A DNA stretch of 64,000 bases from Apodemus sylvaticus (GCF_947179515.1 NC_067487.1:45944014-46008013); one strand, 5' to 3'; shown: positions 23,205-35,286, numbered from the stretch's first letter. Program-made: numbers and translations. The notes: a model not told the origin generated them from the sequence alone.

Positions 23205-23243
23205 ATGTCTTTTTTCTTTTTCTTTTCTTTTTTCTTTTTTAAA
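23205..23243. repeat. T/C-rich tract
   Basis: TTTTTTCTTTTTCTTTTC-type sequence, probably a degraded poly-A tail in complement. Confidence 0.85.
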
Positions 23244-23334
23244 AATAACCCACTAAGTCCATTTAGTGCTGTTCCATATATGCAAGTGTGTGGAGTCATC
23301 CATGAGTGCATGGGAAACCTAACAGTTACCCTGG

Positions 23335-23366
23335 TTTTATTGGTCTTTTTGGTTTTTTGGTTTTTT

Positions 23367-23406
<40 letters not shown>

Positions 23407-23540
23407 GGTGTGTTTTGGATTTTTGGTTGTTTTTGGTTTTGGCTTATTGTTGGTTGGTTGGTTGGTTAGTTGGTTGGATTTGTTGTTTTGGCTTTTTGGT
23501 TATTGTTGTTGTTGTTGTTGTTATTGTTGTTGCTGTTGCT
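23335..23540. repeat. Long G/T-only tract: GGTTTTTT, (TG)n, (TTGG)n, (TTG)n
   Basis: About 200 bp that are almost entirely G and T on the + strand, in four successive repeat registers. The (TG)n core is 23368-23404. V/C/W-rich frames across it are artefacts. Confidence 0.95.
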
Positions 23541-23789
23541 AGACTAAAACACAGGGCAAACATTAACTTTGAGTTAGGCAAAGAATTTTGTCTTATAACA
23601 TTGAAACCATAGTAATGAATTTTTAAAAATATATGAAAGTGAATCATGGTTCATTTTAGAAATCTCTGATACAGACATTTAAGAATTTAGAAGAAGTGGC
23701 AGACTTGCAAAAATAATATAAATCATATTTCTGGAAAATATATCCAGTATATAGACAGGATTCTCAAATGCAATCATAGAATACAAGTT

Positions 23790-25187
23790 TTGAAGTAGAA
23801 ATTTTTCTATTATATTTTCACTTTATTTTTGAAATTATAATTATATAATTTCTCCCTTCTCTTTCCTCCTTTCAAATCCTCCCATATAGGCCTCCTGGGT
23901 TTATTCCAAATCCATGGCCTCTTTAAATAACATTTTATTAACTCTTTGAGAATTTCATATAATGTATTTTAATCATATTCATCACCAACTATTCCAGAAA
24001 CCACCCTTCCCACCTTCACCTCCCTACCCACCCAACTTTGAGTTATTATCATTGTCATTGTCTCCTTCTCTTTCTCCTCCCATCCCTCCTCCTCCCCCCT
24101 CCTCTCCTTCCTCCTCTTCTCCCTCCTCCTCCTTTTTCCCCCATCAAGTCCAGTTTGCATTGCCTAACTACTCTTGAGAGAAAGACCTACCCTAGAGTCT
24201 AGTCCATCTATCATAGGTCACACAATTAAAGAAAATTAACTTTTCCTCTCTCAGCAGCTATTAAAAGACAAAAGCTCCTCAGCTAATGTGGGATTTCATG
24301 CCTACCTTCCTATGCTGGAACTTGGTCTGACTTGGGCTCCCTCATCCTGTGCCTACTGTTACAGTTGTTGAGTTCTCATGTGCTACTGCCCTGTTGTGTT
24401 CAAGAAGTACTGTCTCCCTCAACCTCTGACTCTTAAAATCTTACCACCTTCTCTTCCCTGAAAACTGCTAAGTCTTGGAGGTAAGGATGTTATGTCTAGT
24501 TGAGGTATTGGTCTATCCTTCTAAGGTAAACTCCATTAAAGTTCTTTTTCTATATGCATATGTATATATTTTAGGAAGCATCTACAGTCATAGGTCTCCA
24601 TATAGCTTTTTCAAGAGGCCTTTCTTTTTTATTTTCATTTTTATTCTTTAATCCCTTTTTACAGTCTAGACTTCATCCCACTCCTGGTCTGCTCCCCTCC
24701 CCACCACCACTCCCCTTCCCATGCCTTCTCCACCATGCCTAGTCTCCAAGAGGATGTCTCTATCCCGCATTCCGACTCCCCCCCCCAAGTCTCCCCATTT
24801 CTTGGGCCTCAAATCTCTCAAGGGTTAGGTGCATCTTCTCTCACTGAGGCCAGATCAGGGAGTCCTCTGCTATATGTGTGTCAGGGGCCTCATATCAGCT
24901 AATGTATGCTGCCTGGTTGGTGACTCAGTGTCTAAAAGATCTCAGGGGTCCAGGTCAGTTGAGACTGCTGGTCTTCCCATGGGGTCCCCTCCCAAGAGGC
25001 CTTTCTTACTAGCTATCTCTTCCTATAATTGCCCCTCTGCCCTGCCTTCCCATGCCCCATTCCATTTATTTCTTCCTGTTCCACTATTCCCATTTCTCAT
25101 TTTACATCTGTATTTTATGCGTCCCTCCCCAAAAGATCTCTCCCTCCTTACAGTTCCTTAATACTTTCCTGTCTTCTATGAGCATTT

Positions 25188-25190
<3 letters not shown>
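23790..25190 (-). mobile_element. Old L1 3'UTR (host of a nested L1)
   Basis: Antisense L1 3'UTR order: 'TTTGAGAATTTCATATAATG', C/T-rich block 24060-24140, 'CAAGTCCAGTTTGCATTGCC' + 'TAACTACTCTTGAG', 'CAGCTATTAAAAGACAAAAG', 'GTGCTACTGCCCTGTTGTGT'. It resumes after the younger L1 at 24627-24992. No coding capacity. Confidence 0.7.
24627..24992 (-). mobile_element. Nested L1 3' end with target-site duplication
   Basis: Antisense L1 3' end ('GTGTCAGGGGCCTCATATCA', 'GTATGCTGCCTGGTTGGTGA', 'AGATCTCAGGGGTCCAGGTC') inserted into the older L1. The direct repeat CAAGAGGCCTTTCTT at 24612-24626 and 24993-25007 flanks it. Confidence 0.9.

Positions 25191-25248
<58 letters not shown>
25190..25248. repeat. 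(AT)n microsatellite
   Basis: About 58 bp of uninterrupted AT. It is self-complementary and can extrude as a cruciform. Confidence 0.97.
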
Positions 25249-25250
<2 letters not shown>

Positions 25251-25779
25251 AGATATGTATACAGAGAGGATCAGTAAAAGGATCTTATTCTCTAGTCTGC
25301 CAACCCACTGAGAGAATTGATAAGAACTTGTCTTATTTGATGGGATGTTTAGAGCCTCCCTGACCAAAACCTGGGGAAGTATTTCACAGCCTGGACAGGG
25401 AATTTTGCTTAGTAAACCAATGTTTCTAGCAACAGCATTATCTAGCTATGTAGGATAATTCCCTGTGTGTTTTATTTGGGTTATAAGATAATAGGTTTCT
25501 ATATGATTTTTCATACATTCTTCATTATAGTTAGTTCTCATCATCTATAGCTTCATATCCCACTTTCCCCTACAGACCTCATGGCCCAAGCCTTTTCTAT
25601 GCCAGAATTCTTCCTTTACTTTCTTCACTTTCAACTACATTCTTCTATCCCTCCTCCCCTAAGGCTATCCACCCACTACATCCTTTTCCTTGTTTCCTGG
25701 AACTTACCGATGTTGAACTAATTTGGCATAGCCTCATACTGCCTTCTGAATCTCTATGTTTAGACTAATAGACAAAAAC
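25249..25779. other. Unassigned, possibly L1-derived
   Basis: It lies between two L1 3'UTR blocks, but I cannot align it by eye to a named family. Confidence 0.35.
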
Positions 25780-26027
25780 CACCCTCAGTCTTAATCCAAG
25801 AAGCCTCTATTTGCAGTGAATGTTGGTAATCAGAGACTGGTGGCTGCCCAAGATGTTACTGTAAGTAGCAATTGAGGGCTCAGGCCTAAACAGGGCATTT
25901 GCACTTCCCTCTCTAAGACTCAGAAACACTGAGGCAGAGGGAGAGTGAAATATGGAATTGGTAGAAGATAAAGTAAAGGAACACAGAATTGCCATTTTCC
26001 AGACTTGCTACAGCCATTGAGTACTGA

Positions 26028-26403
26028 CTAAATTTATGTCAACTTAACACCACTAGTCATTTTGGAAGAGATAATGTCAACTGAGGAAATGCCCACACTA
26101 GACTGGCTTGTAGCCAAGTCTGTGATACATTTTCTTGATTGATGTGAAAGGGTGAAGCTTACTATTGATGGTGCCAACCCTGGGTTGGTGATCTTGGGTA
26201 TTATGAAGAAGCCACAGGAAGAAAAGCCATTAAGAAGCACTTCTCCATGAACTATGTATCAGCTACTGCCTCCAGTCTCCTGCCATGAGTTCCCTCAGTG
26301 ATGAAATATAAGCAAAATAAAGTCTTTTCTCCCAAAGCTTTTGTTTGCTTGTTTGTCTGTTGTTCATGTTGTTTTGTCACAATGAAAACCCTAACCTAGA
26401 CAT
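26028..26403 (+). mobile_element. MaLR-like LTR inside L1 3'UTR
   Basis: Sense copy of the LTR-type repeat: 'TTATGTCAACTTAACACC', 'GAAGAAGCCACAGGAAG', 'AGCAAAATAAAGTCTTTTCT' (AATAAA signal), end 'GAAAACCCTAACCTAGACA'. A TACTGA hexamer at each edge may be the target-site duplication. Confidence 0.7.
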
Positions 26404-26631
26404 ACTGAAATCATGAACTCACAATTGCCACAAGACCATTACTGTCAACAATCAGTCATGGAAGAGGGAGGGGCTCATGAGTCCTTCCCCCTAACTGTTG
26501 AACTATTATCTATCTATTGATTGATTTGGGAAGAGGCACATTTTAGCTTCAGCTGATCCCACGAGCCTCCAACAGGGAGCTCCAAATCCATGGTTACACA
26601 AATGACCCCGGTTAAACTCAATGGGTGATTA

Positions 26632-26657
26632 AAATAAAATAAAATAAAATAAAATAA
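26632..26657. repeat. (AAATA)n
   Basis: Five AAATA units within the A-rich end of the L1 remnant. Confidence 0.9.
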
Positions 26658-27067
26658 ATACATGAATGTGAGAAAGCAATTTGTAAAGAAGAAGGAATAG
26701 GCAGGGATGGGAGGGCTATGCAAAGTGGTCAATGTGCATTATGCACATGTGTGAAATTGTCAAAGAACAAATTTAATTACTAAAAAGAAAAAAAGTACAT
26801 AATTAGGAACACAATGATACTGTTTGTATGATTCCTATTTTATTCCTTGGCTCTGTAACTGGGAAAACAAAGGCATCATGGAAAATAAAATAACCTTAGC
26901 TATCTCAAAATGTTCATGTACAATTGATAACACATGGATAGTGTGAACACAGGGGCTGGGACATAGCAACATCACTGATGGTTCATTCACCACCAGCCTC
27001 TCCAACCATGTTTCCTCTGCCTTAGGTATGCTCCACATCTTCCAGTGACTTGTTCATTCAAAAACAT

Positions 27068-27425
27068 TCTTAACGGGCTACACAGACGACTCAGTCATTA
27101 ACATGGCCTCCACACAAGCACAAGGGGCTAAGTCCTCCGGAGCATATTGGCCAAGCAGCATGGCTGGGTCAATGAACACCAAGTTCACTGAAGAATGTGT
27201 CTCAAAAATAAAGGGAAGACAAAAGAGAAGACAGCAGACATCCACTTCTGGAAAACTGCAGACATCCACCTCTGGAAGACTGCAGACATTCACCTCTGGC
27301 CTCCATGCACAGGCACTCCCAAGTGCATGCTTGCCTGAACACGCACATGCCCACACCCATGCCTGCACATTTGGGGACACACACACATCACAGACACAAA
27401 ATAAAATAAAATAAAAAGATTCACA
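27068..27425 (+). mobile_element. Composite tRNA-derived SINE (RSINE1/B4 type)
   Basis: 'GGGCTACACAGACGACTCAG' head, central B1-like part with 'GAATGTGTCTCAAAAATAAA', then 'CACCTCTGGCCTCCATGCAC' and a CACACA/AAATA tail. An internal 24-bp array has expanded it. Confidence 0.65.
27234..27304. repeat. 24-bp minisatellite, three units
   Basis: GCAGACATCCACTTCTGGAA-type units start at 27234, 27258 and 27282. The period is a multiple of three, so the frame repeats, but this is SINE sequence. Confidence 0.9.
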
Positions 27426-27479
27426 AGGCATGTGCTTAGCCTTGAAAATACACTAGCAAATAGAACAGAAATGACTGTA

Positions 27480-27535
27480 CCTTACTAGGGACCGGGACAC
27501 AGAGCAGATGATTAATAAATATTTGAACACTGACA
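27480..27535 (+). mobile_element. MIR/L2-like 3' tail
   Basis: 'GGGACACAGAGCAGATGATT' + 'AATAAATATTTGAACACTGA' matches the conserved end of MIR/L2 elements. Short and tentative. Confidence 0.4.
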
Positions 27536-28034
27536 AAACCAGACCCCAGCGTTCCCATCTCAAACAACCCCCACTCCCCCCACTGGAATCTGCATGCCCA
27601 AGAGAACTCGAAACAGGGTTTGCTGTCACAGGAAGTAGTTAATGTTGACTTTGTGTCTAAGGATAACCCAGAGACAGAAATAAAAATAGGTGTCCTGAGG
27701 AAAAAAGGGATGCCTGGGAGACCCCACCTGAAAATGAATTACTAAAATAGCTATCTGCATTAACAGAAAGAAACTCTGGTATGCTCTAGGAGGAATAATA
27801 TCAGCACTTGACATTCTAAACCGTGCCAAAGTCCACTATAAATCAAAATAGGAAGTGTCCATAGGAAAAAATGTCACGAAGGTTTGTCACAATTGTGTGT
27901 ATATCATTTCCACATACACAAGTTAATTTTCTATCATAGTTAATATACGTTTTAAAAGGTCAGGATGCAATTGGATTCTGTCTAAATATAGGTCACCTAA
28001 TGAAATAGAAGCCTGTTTTTTTATTAACTTATTT
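27536..28034. other. Unassigned sequence
   Basis: Nothing recognised. Confidence 0.4.
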
Positions 28035-28170
28035 TTAAGACATTGGTCTTACTGTATATCCCTACTGGTCCAGAATTCACTCTGTAGACCAGGCTAGCTT
28101 CAAATTCATAGACTTAGACACCTCTTTCTCCCATGTGCTGGGATTAAACATGTGTGCCACCAGATCTGGC
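28035..28170 (-). mobile_element. B1 SINE
   Basis: Antisense B1: 'CCAGAATTCACTCTGTAGAC' + 'CAGGCTAGCTTCAAATTCAT', 'CCCATGTGCTGGGATTAAAC', 'ATGTGTGCCACCAGATCTGG'. Confidence 0.9.
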
Positions 28171-28544
28171 TCCATGTTTTGTAATATATCAACTTTTAGA
28201 ATGTATCACCAAGATTATAATAAATGTCAATTCCTTAAACCCTGTTATAAAGTATGTATAACCCAAATGATATATTCTTGGGCCACATATACTCAGGGAA
28301 TATTTTCTAAGTTGAAAAGCATTTACAGAGTGCCTGCTTATCCTTTAACATGTAGCTCTCTTTGCTCCAAAACAGTAATGATGATTGAGAGAAAACAGTA
28401 TATCACAGAGAGGATACAGATTATTTTGGAGAAATATAAACAAATGATAATAGTGTTCAGTAAAAGAACAGTCCATTCTTCTTAGGGAAGGAAGTGATTA
28501 GATGTACATACTAATCAATTAGTATATAGAAGTGGTGGAAGTCA
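28171..28544. other. Unassigned sequence
   Basis: An open frame of about 116 codons starts within the B1 and runs on. I see no domain and treat it as chance. Confidence 0.4.
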
Positions 28545-29040
28545 GGGCATAGTGTAAGAGCCTTGGGTGAGGAGGGGGCTGTGAAATGCCATCCTCTAAG
28601 TCGGACAAGGGGATCATGAACTTATACCCGCTGTGCATTCTGGTACTGAGTTCACAAAATCAATGTCCTCCCAGCTTCAGGAGGAGAAAGGACGCCCAGG
28701 GCTCTACCACATACTGCTAATATGATAGTGATTGATAGATCCTGATGTAAGAAGAGGCATGTTATCAAGTTGTATACCCTTGCTGGTGACCCCATACGCT
28801 CTGATGGTTAGTTCTAAGCTCAGGATAGCAAGGACTGGCTTGATTAAACCCTGAGGGGCACTAAATTGAACCAAAATTAGTTAAAAGGTGAGAGAGAGAC
28901 TGGAGGGAAATCTAGCAATCTAGATAGGAAGGAAGGAGATAAGGGAGTGGGAGTGGGGAGACAGACCAAAATACATAGTGTGCATGTGTGAAAAGTGTAA
29001 AAGATCAACATTTACTAGTAAAATAGACATTGAAGCAATC
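28545..29040 (+). mobile_element. Old L1 3'UTR remnant
   Basis: 'GAGGAGGGGGCTGTGAAATG' + 'CCATCCTCTAAGTCGGACA' and 'GGGATCATGAACTTATACCC' parallel the L1 3'UTR block at 25.8-26.5 kb. It ends in 'GTGTGCATGTGTGAAAAGTG'. Confidence 0.65.
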
Positions 29041-29267
29041 AATATTTAAAAAAAAAAGAATAGTTTTTAAATTAAGTCTTGCAAATGTTTTAAGGCAGAT
29101 GGATGCCAATAGAACTGAGAAATAAAAGGGAGATCACATTGTGGCAAATAAATAAAAATAAATTAATATAAAGCCATGTATAGATATTAGTTATGTATGT
29201 CTCACTCAAGAGTGCACCATTTGACAATATTTTAAACAAAGGATAAGAAAAGACAAATGTGGGACTC

Positions 29268-29325
29268 AGTCACAGAACCCTTGCCTAGCATGCAAGACTG
29301 TGATTAATCCCCAGTACATTTATTC
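29268..29325 (+). mobile_element. ID-type SINE
   Basis: 'GTGGGACTCAGTCACAGAAC' + 'CCTTGCCTAGCATGCAAGAC' + 'TGTGATTAATCCCCAGTAC' is the BC1/tRNA-Ala-derived ID layout. Confidence 0.7.
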
Positions 29326-30174
29326 CCCATCAGTAGGTCCTCAATAAAAAGACCTACTATGTGCTCAATAAACATTCCTTACATTGATCAAAGAGTAGGT
29401 AGGTCTCAAAAGACAATGGGTTCTTTCTGCATTAAACTAAAAGTTGATCCTTTATGGGGCACCCAGAAAAATCTTCAGGCAATAATGACTAATAGCTAAG
29501 TTTGGGTTTCTGAGCAGATCCACAGAAAATGGGCTTGGGTAAAGGAAGAATGAAAACAGGGAACCAGTTGGAAATGATGTGAAAATGATCCTCTACCAAT
29601 GGCTGGAAGTTGGTGAGGACACAGTGGGGAGAGTCGGCTGGAAAACAGAAGAGAGAGTACCACATTAGTAGGTACATGCTGGCAGTGAAGTTACAAGGGG
29701 AACCTGGAAGAACTCCCAGTTCTCTGCCACCACCCCCACCAAGAGAACACGGGTGCCTTGCAATGGTATAAGAAATATCAAATAACTTCTATAAAACCAC
29801 TTATTAAATACACATTCATGTGTATTCACAACAAAAATCTTGGATAGGATACAAAGATATATGTGGGAAATTTTGGATTGCTTTCTTATTAATGTATGCA
29901 TTCAAGGATCCTTTATTAGTCTCCGTCTATGTCACATACTACCTTAAATTGTCATTGAGAATGTATGTCCTCTTTCCCCTTATGGAGGTAACATCTTCAA
30001 ACAGGAAATAAGCCATCTACTGTACCAGAGGCAGATAAGTATAGGAGGATTTAAAGACTGTAACAATGATGTTCTTTATCTTAAGAGCTTATGGGAATCG
30101 TGGAAAGTTTTTAAGAATTGAGAACAAAGAGTAACCTACTGCAGGACTTTCTCAGACACTCCTGATGTATAATA
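29326..30174. other. Unassigned sequence
   Basis: The beginning ('CTACTATGTGCTCAATAAAC' near 29355) could be a MIR tail. The rest is not recognised. Confidence 0.35.
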
Positions 30175-30480
30175 ATGACACACGACATCTATTATAGTTT
30201 AAAGCTTAGGCCTTTTACTGGTGCAGTCTCTCAGATACTGCTTAAACTTAACCCCACTAAGTGGCCTATAATCCACCATGTGGCTAGCTTTCTCTCTGCT
30301 TCGGTGCGGTCTCTGTGTCTACTCCGGATTCTCTTGCTTCCGCTTTCTTCTCCCTGCGTCACTCTCTCTGCCCGGAAGTTCCACCCCTACTTCCTGCCCT
30401 CGCTATTGGCTATCAGATCTTTATTGCTACTAGTCGTGAGACAACCTGGTCAGTAACCAAATAGTATTTACACCTGGCTA
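30175..30480 (-). mobile_element. Possible LTR fragment (GC-richer patch)
   Basis: A sharp base-composition change: C-rich with 'GCCCGGAAGTTCCACCCCTA' and, in complement, CCAAT and AATAAA motifs, all features of rodent ERV LTRs. No family can be named from sequence alone. Confidence 0.3.
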
Positions 30481-33400
30481 AGATCACTCTATCTGTGGAG
30501 GATCCACTTGGGAGCCTTTGCAGAGTCCATGCCAGAGACAATGATACCCTAGGTTCCAAATAGTCACCTGTTTATTTCCATTCTTTTAGGCTAGCACCTT
30601 GTATTGTAACGATTATTAGATATTTTTGCAGTAACTCCATCCTGGAGTGTTGGCAGTGTAGGTAGATTAAAGAAGTTTCTAGTAAATAAGATGGATGGCC
30701 TCTCAGGATGCCCTAGGCTTTACCCTGAGATATCAGCGTCTTCTGGCTGTTGGCATGCAGAGGGTACTATAAAGAAGGACACGAAAGGAGGACAAAGCTT
30801 AGTGTCCTGGCAACAACACAGGTCCGTCTCCATCAGTGCCCTTTCTTATTCCTGTTCACCCACACATACCCTGGCCCTTGGCCACCAGAACACTACCACT
30901 TAGCTTCTTGGTTTATAACTGAGGGAAATTAGTCATTAGAGAGTACATAACATTCCCAGGCAGCTTCAGTCCACCCTGAAACAAATTGTCCAATGTTTAT
31001 TTCTTCACATAGACAGGCCAAAGATGTATTCAGTGATGCATTTAACACATGTTTTCTGACCAATAGGACCAAACAAAAGCCCATCGTCCTGTGTGGAAGC
31101 TTTGTTTTATTTGCGTTAGCTTGTGTTCCTTCTGCACCTACAATCGCCCAAGGAAGCAGACCACGTGAAGTGCACCAATTTGTTGTGTATTTAAACTCAG
31201 CTCACATAAAAGACTTGGTCGATAGGGGTATAATTAGACCTTTGTTCTAGATGAGCTTATAGGATTATCTCTAGGTTTTAGTTCTCCATGCCATCTTTGT
31301 CCCCAAGTGCCAAATATAATCCTATGTTGGCTAGAAGCAGAATCTGACAAGAAAGAAAAATGTGAGATATGAACAGGGCAAAATCAATAACCTGACAAAA
31401 GATTGGTACCGTGCATATTTTTTAAAAAGAAATTATTGTACTCCTTTCCATGAAAGGAATATGCTGTTGTACCTAGGGAACACATACAGTCACTTATAAC
31501 AACAACCACATAGCTTCTAAGAGACCTGGGATCTAACCAGCTAGAGCATGGACAGGAAGTTTTGGAGGATCCTAAGAAGAGGATGTGTTTGGGGAGCATG
31601 ATCATAGAGTCTGCAATAATGTAGGCAAGATGAAAAAGCAAAGACCAAGAATGAATAAAGCCCAGGAGAGCAGAAAAGAAAGGATGGAGCTCGGGGAATA
31701 CTGCAGCCTTTTAGGTATGGGAAAGGAGATAGAAGGGTGGTGTTTGCCTGTCTGTCTGTTTTGTTGGTGGAATGCTTCCCAGCTGTGTTCTCTTCTTACC
31801 TGGAATGCTTGGGAGCAAAGCAGGCCATAGAAAGAAGAGGTCAAGTTTGGAAGAGAGGAAAGAGTAGACTTCATTTTGAAACTGAAGCCTCTTTCTTTAG
31901 TTTGCAACTGGAGGGGTATCTCAGAGATTAATAAACCAGATATGTTCATCCGTGGAAACTTGGATCTATACAGTTTTCGTATATCCCTAAACAGACGATG
32001 CTAGTAGGAACGGAAAGGATATCAGGAGGCTACGGAAGCATGTGGTACCCGCACAGGACATGACAAGAACCTGTGGCGTGAGAGACACTCCACGGCCCAC
32101 TGAGGGGACATCCTAGGACATTACAAACTGGTCCATTTGAGGTTTTAAGGCTTCCCCACGTTGAAATGGCACTGAGGGAACCTGGCAATTCTCACCAAGC
32201 CTCGGCTTCAAGGGGCTCATGAGCACACAGGAGACGTGGCTTGCTGCAGTATCACAGTGCTTCACCCTGGTTCAGGACTATTTTCTCTATAGTCCTACTC
32301 TCCGGTCACACGGCTGGGGAATGTATACCTCTACCTCCTACCTCTCTTGGAACTGCAAAGTCAGGAAAATCTGTAATACAGGAAGGTTTTGTTTTCATTT
32401 TTACAAAAAAAAAAAATTAAGATACATAGTAACAGCCACCTGGTACTTCATAGGTGTTGTTGTTCTGTATTACCACACATATTTGAAGAGATGCTCACAA
32501 CAACCCAATGTCAGAATTGTTGTTTTCAGAGTTACAAAAGCAGGAGTCAGATCGTAGTCTGACTCTGAAACCTACTGAGCTTTCCCGCCTCCTTCAGTGG
32601 GGCTACCAAACCTGTTAGCAGGACTGGGCTGGAAAACGCCCCGGAAAAGAGAAAGATGGCCCAGGGACTGAATGGATTCCCAGCAAAGGAAGACTAGGAG
32701 GTGAACTGGCAGTCTGTGAACATCTGCAATTTAAAAAACTCAGACGTAGGTGAGCTCCTAAAGGTGCCCGTGGGCTTGCAGAAGATAAGGAAGAATGGAC
32801 AGACAGGCAAGACAGACACTAATACAAAGAGAGTTGGTGAGTGTCCCAGGGCTGGGTTCCAACATGACAGGCATACTTGGCTTGGCAAACCGGAAAGTGC
32901 CGCAAAGAAGAGAGCTGGATGGAGATGAAAGAAGAGAAGCAGACACACCCGCCTGCTGGAAACCAGAAATGGACCTACAGGGACAGCAGCTGATACCCCA
33001 CATTTTCAAACGGGCACAAAGGAGTGACAGATTGTCAGCAACTGTTTTCAAAAGAAAGTCTATGATCACAAGACCCAGGACATATCTGGATCTACACCAC
33101 ATGTTACTGGGCCAGCAAAAATAAAAAAGCCTCTGCCCCCCACCCTTGGGGGGTGGCTCCGTTAAGTCAAGGGAGTTTATCTCTGAGATTTCTTTGTTTT
33201 GCATGCATTCTTGTGGTCTAGCACTGTCATTTGCAAAGCAGGGTTTTCAAGTCTCCCGCTTTTCCTGGATGAGAGAGATTAGTCATAGAGCCAGTGACCA
33301 AAGCAATAACGATGTTCTCAAGGGAACAGGTCCTAGGCAGCTTCATAGCAGGAGCCAAAGCTTAGGTCTGGTACCTCCATCTCCCCTCACCTCTCTCCTT

Positions 33401-34196
33401 TGTCCTGGCATGCTCTCCTTTTCCTCCTGCAGTGCCTTCTCTACATTCTAAAGAGCAGTGTCCTTGGAATGACTTCTAGAGTTCTTTTGGTTATCCTAAA
33501 ACGTCACCGGGTATAAGGCTCATCCAGGCTCACCGCCTCCTCGCCCAGAGACTCTGTCTAAACTTAAGTGTGGGGTCCCATGCATGAGTGTTCTTAGTGG
33601 AACTTTAGTTAATCCTGATGGACAGACTCCACAGATAGAGTCACTAACCGCACCAGGATATGTGTATCATTGGAACATCATTGTCTGTGGCTTCAGTTTT
33701 TAATGAAGAGCCCCTAGCTGACAGGATAGAAAACTAAAGGTTCATATCTCAAGTGGTGGGCTGGTGGTGAAAGAATAGCTAATTTGGAGGCAGAGAAGCA
33801 TGTCTTCGATTCAACATCTCTCACCCGAAAGAAAACAACATTTTATGTCATTCTACTTATCTTACAGGTTAAAAAAAAAGTCACCATATCCATTGGAAAT
33901 TACGGTTTTGAAATATAATTAAACACACAGAGGGTTGCTTAAAATGGATTATGAAATGAAAACAGGATGACAAAACCACTTTTAATAGTTATTCATCTCA
34001 TAAACTGTATTCAAATCAAGCTCTAAAGAATGAAATTACTCCCCTCCTTGTAACGTTGACCATTGACACTCCACTCCACTCCTCTGCTCCCTGAGTTCTT
34101 GAGGTGCCAATGCAGACATCTGTTTTGGTTGTCAGAATAAATCCACTGCCTCACCTAAATAGTTACAAATCATCCACAGAAAAGCAGGAATATGCA
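30481..34196. other. Long single-copy-looking segment
   Basis: About 3.7 kb without a repeat that I can name apart from an A-run near 32405-32415, a CCCCCCACCC/GGGGGGTGG inverted motif near 33137-33157 and a possible degraded tRNA-derived SINE at 33758-33830. The longest open frame is minus-strand 32758-33204 (148 codons), with no recognisable domain. Confidence 0.4.

Positions 34197-34197
<1 letters not shown>

Positions 34198-34236
<39 letters not shown>
34198..34236. repeat. (AT)n microsatellite
   Basis: About 38 bp of AT dinucleotides starting ATGTATATATA. Confidence 0.95.
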
Positions 34237-34239
<3 letters not shown>

Positions 34240-34559
34240 GTTTAAAGATATTCTCAGTTTCTCAGAATCATGGTCAAATACAGTTACCTCATAATAGATG
34301 ACCACACTTTATGTTTTGTTTTTCCCTCTTACTAATTTTACTTAGAACTTTGACATGTTTTCATACAGTCATACCTTGAGAGCACAGCCCTCCCTGGTAT
34401 GCACTGCAATTCAAATGGAAAGAAGAGTAAAGTAATAAATACATAGGTTGCAGATGACTTTGACCTTCTGCCCTTGCATTTTAAATGTCCATTCCAATTA
34501 CTGCTCCAGTTTTAAAACCCAGTGGCTTTTCATACAACCCTTGTTCCAATGACAGACCT

Positions 34560-34597
34560 GATGACAGACAGGCAGACAGACAGACAGACAGACAGAG
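34560..34597. repeat. (CAGA)n microsatellite
   Basis: About nine CAGA-type units with one CAGG variant. Confidence 0.95.
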
Positions 34598-34817
34598 TTC
34601 AGTTTGCAATGCTACAACAGTTTCCTGGGTACTCACAACATTCAATATTTTGAATAAATCTGAGATAACTGCTTCTGATTGACCCTTATTCCCTTTTAAA
34701 TGAGTTGGGGGAAATAGAGATGCAGAGGAAACCTTATAACTCCAAAGCTCACACTTTTGATCCTACCTAGCATTGATATAAGTACCATGTTCTAAATGTA
34801 GAAATTCTGGATGTTAA

Positions 34818-35028
34818 AAAAAAATGTTTTTGAGACAGGGCTTTATGTACATCAGGCTCGCCTTGTGCACTGTGTGGCTGGAGACCACCTTGAACTTCTG
34901 ATTATCCGGACTCACCACCCAAGTAATGGGAATGACATGTATACGTCACCACACCTTGTTTCTGTGCTACTCGGGACCGACGGCTGAGTTAGGCAAGCAC
35001 TCCACTCACGGAGCTACCTCTCCAGCCC
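34818..35028 (-). mobile_element. B4 SINE
   Basis: Antisense B1-like part ('TTTTTGAGACAGGGCTTTAT', 'AGTAATGGGAATGACATG') joined to an ID-like end ('GGCAAGCACTCCACTCACGG', 'AGCTACCTCTCCAGCCC'). Confidence 0.8.
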
Positions 35029-35100
35029 ATTTACAAAGACGTCTCGAGATCAAATGTGTGATGTCTCCCTGGAAGCAAAGTGAAGTTTTTCAAAGTTACT

Positions 35101-35195
35101 ACTTTATAAAACACCATACATTATTTAGTTTTTGTACCAGGTATACAGGGTTTATTGACACAGAGCAAAACCGTGGATAATGTCACTTTTAAAAT
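35101..35195. repeat. ~95-bp direct repeat, copy 1
   Basis: 'ACTTTATAAAACACCATACA' + 'TTATTTAGTTTTTGTACCAG' recurs at 36610-36705 with about 85% identity. Confidence 0.9.
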
Positions 35196-35286
35196 AACTT
35201 CTTGGTGGTCAAGTTCATTTCCAGGAATTACACTTGATCTAAGTTCTAAGATCTGCCCCTTACCTTTTAGAAAGACTGCAAAGAAG

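Larger units (their letters stand above)
25780..26790 (+). mobile_element. Old L1 3'UTR, split by an LTR-like insertion
   Basis: 'CAGTCTTAATCCAAGAAGCC', 'GAATGTTGGTAATCAGAGAC', 'GGTGGCTGCCCAAGATG' before the insertion. 'GAAATCATGAACTCACAATT' and 'GTGAAATTGTCAAAGAACAA' follow. Layout fits the old rodent L1 3' end. Confidence 0.75.

Noticed and set aside
32758..33204. 148-codon minus-strand frame with several Cys
   Set aside because: No domain recognised, multiple overlapping frames on both strands, no promoter or splice context. I treat it as chance.
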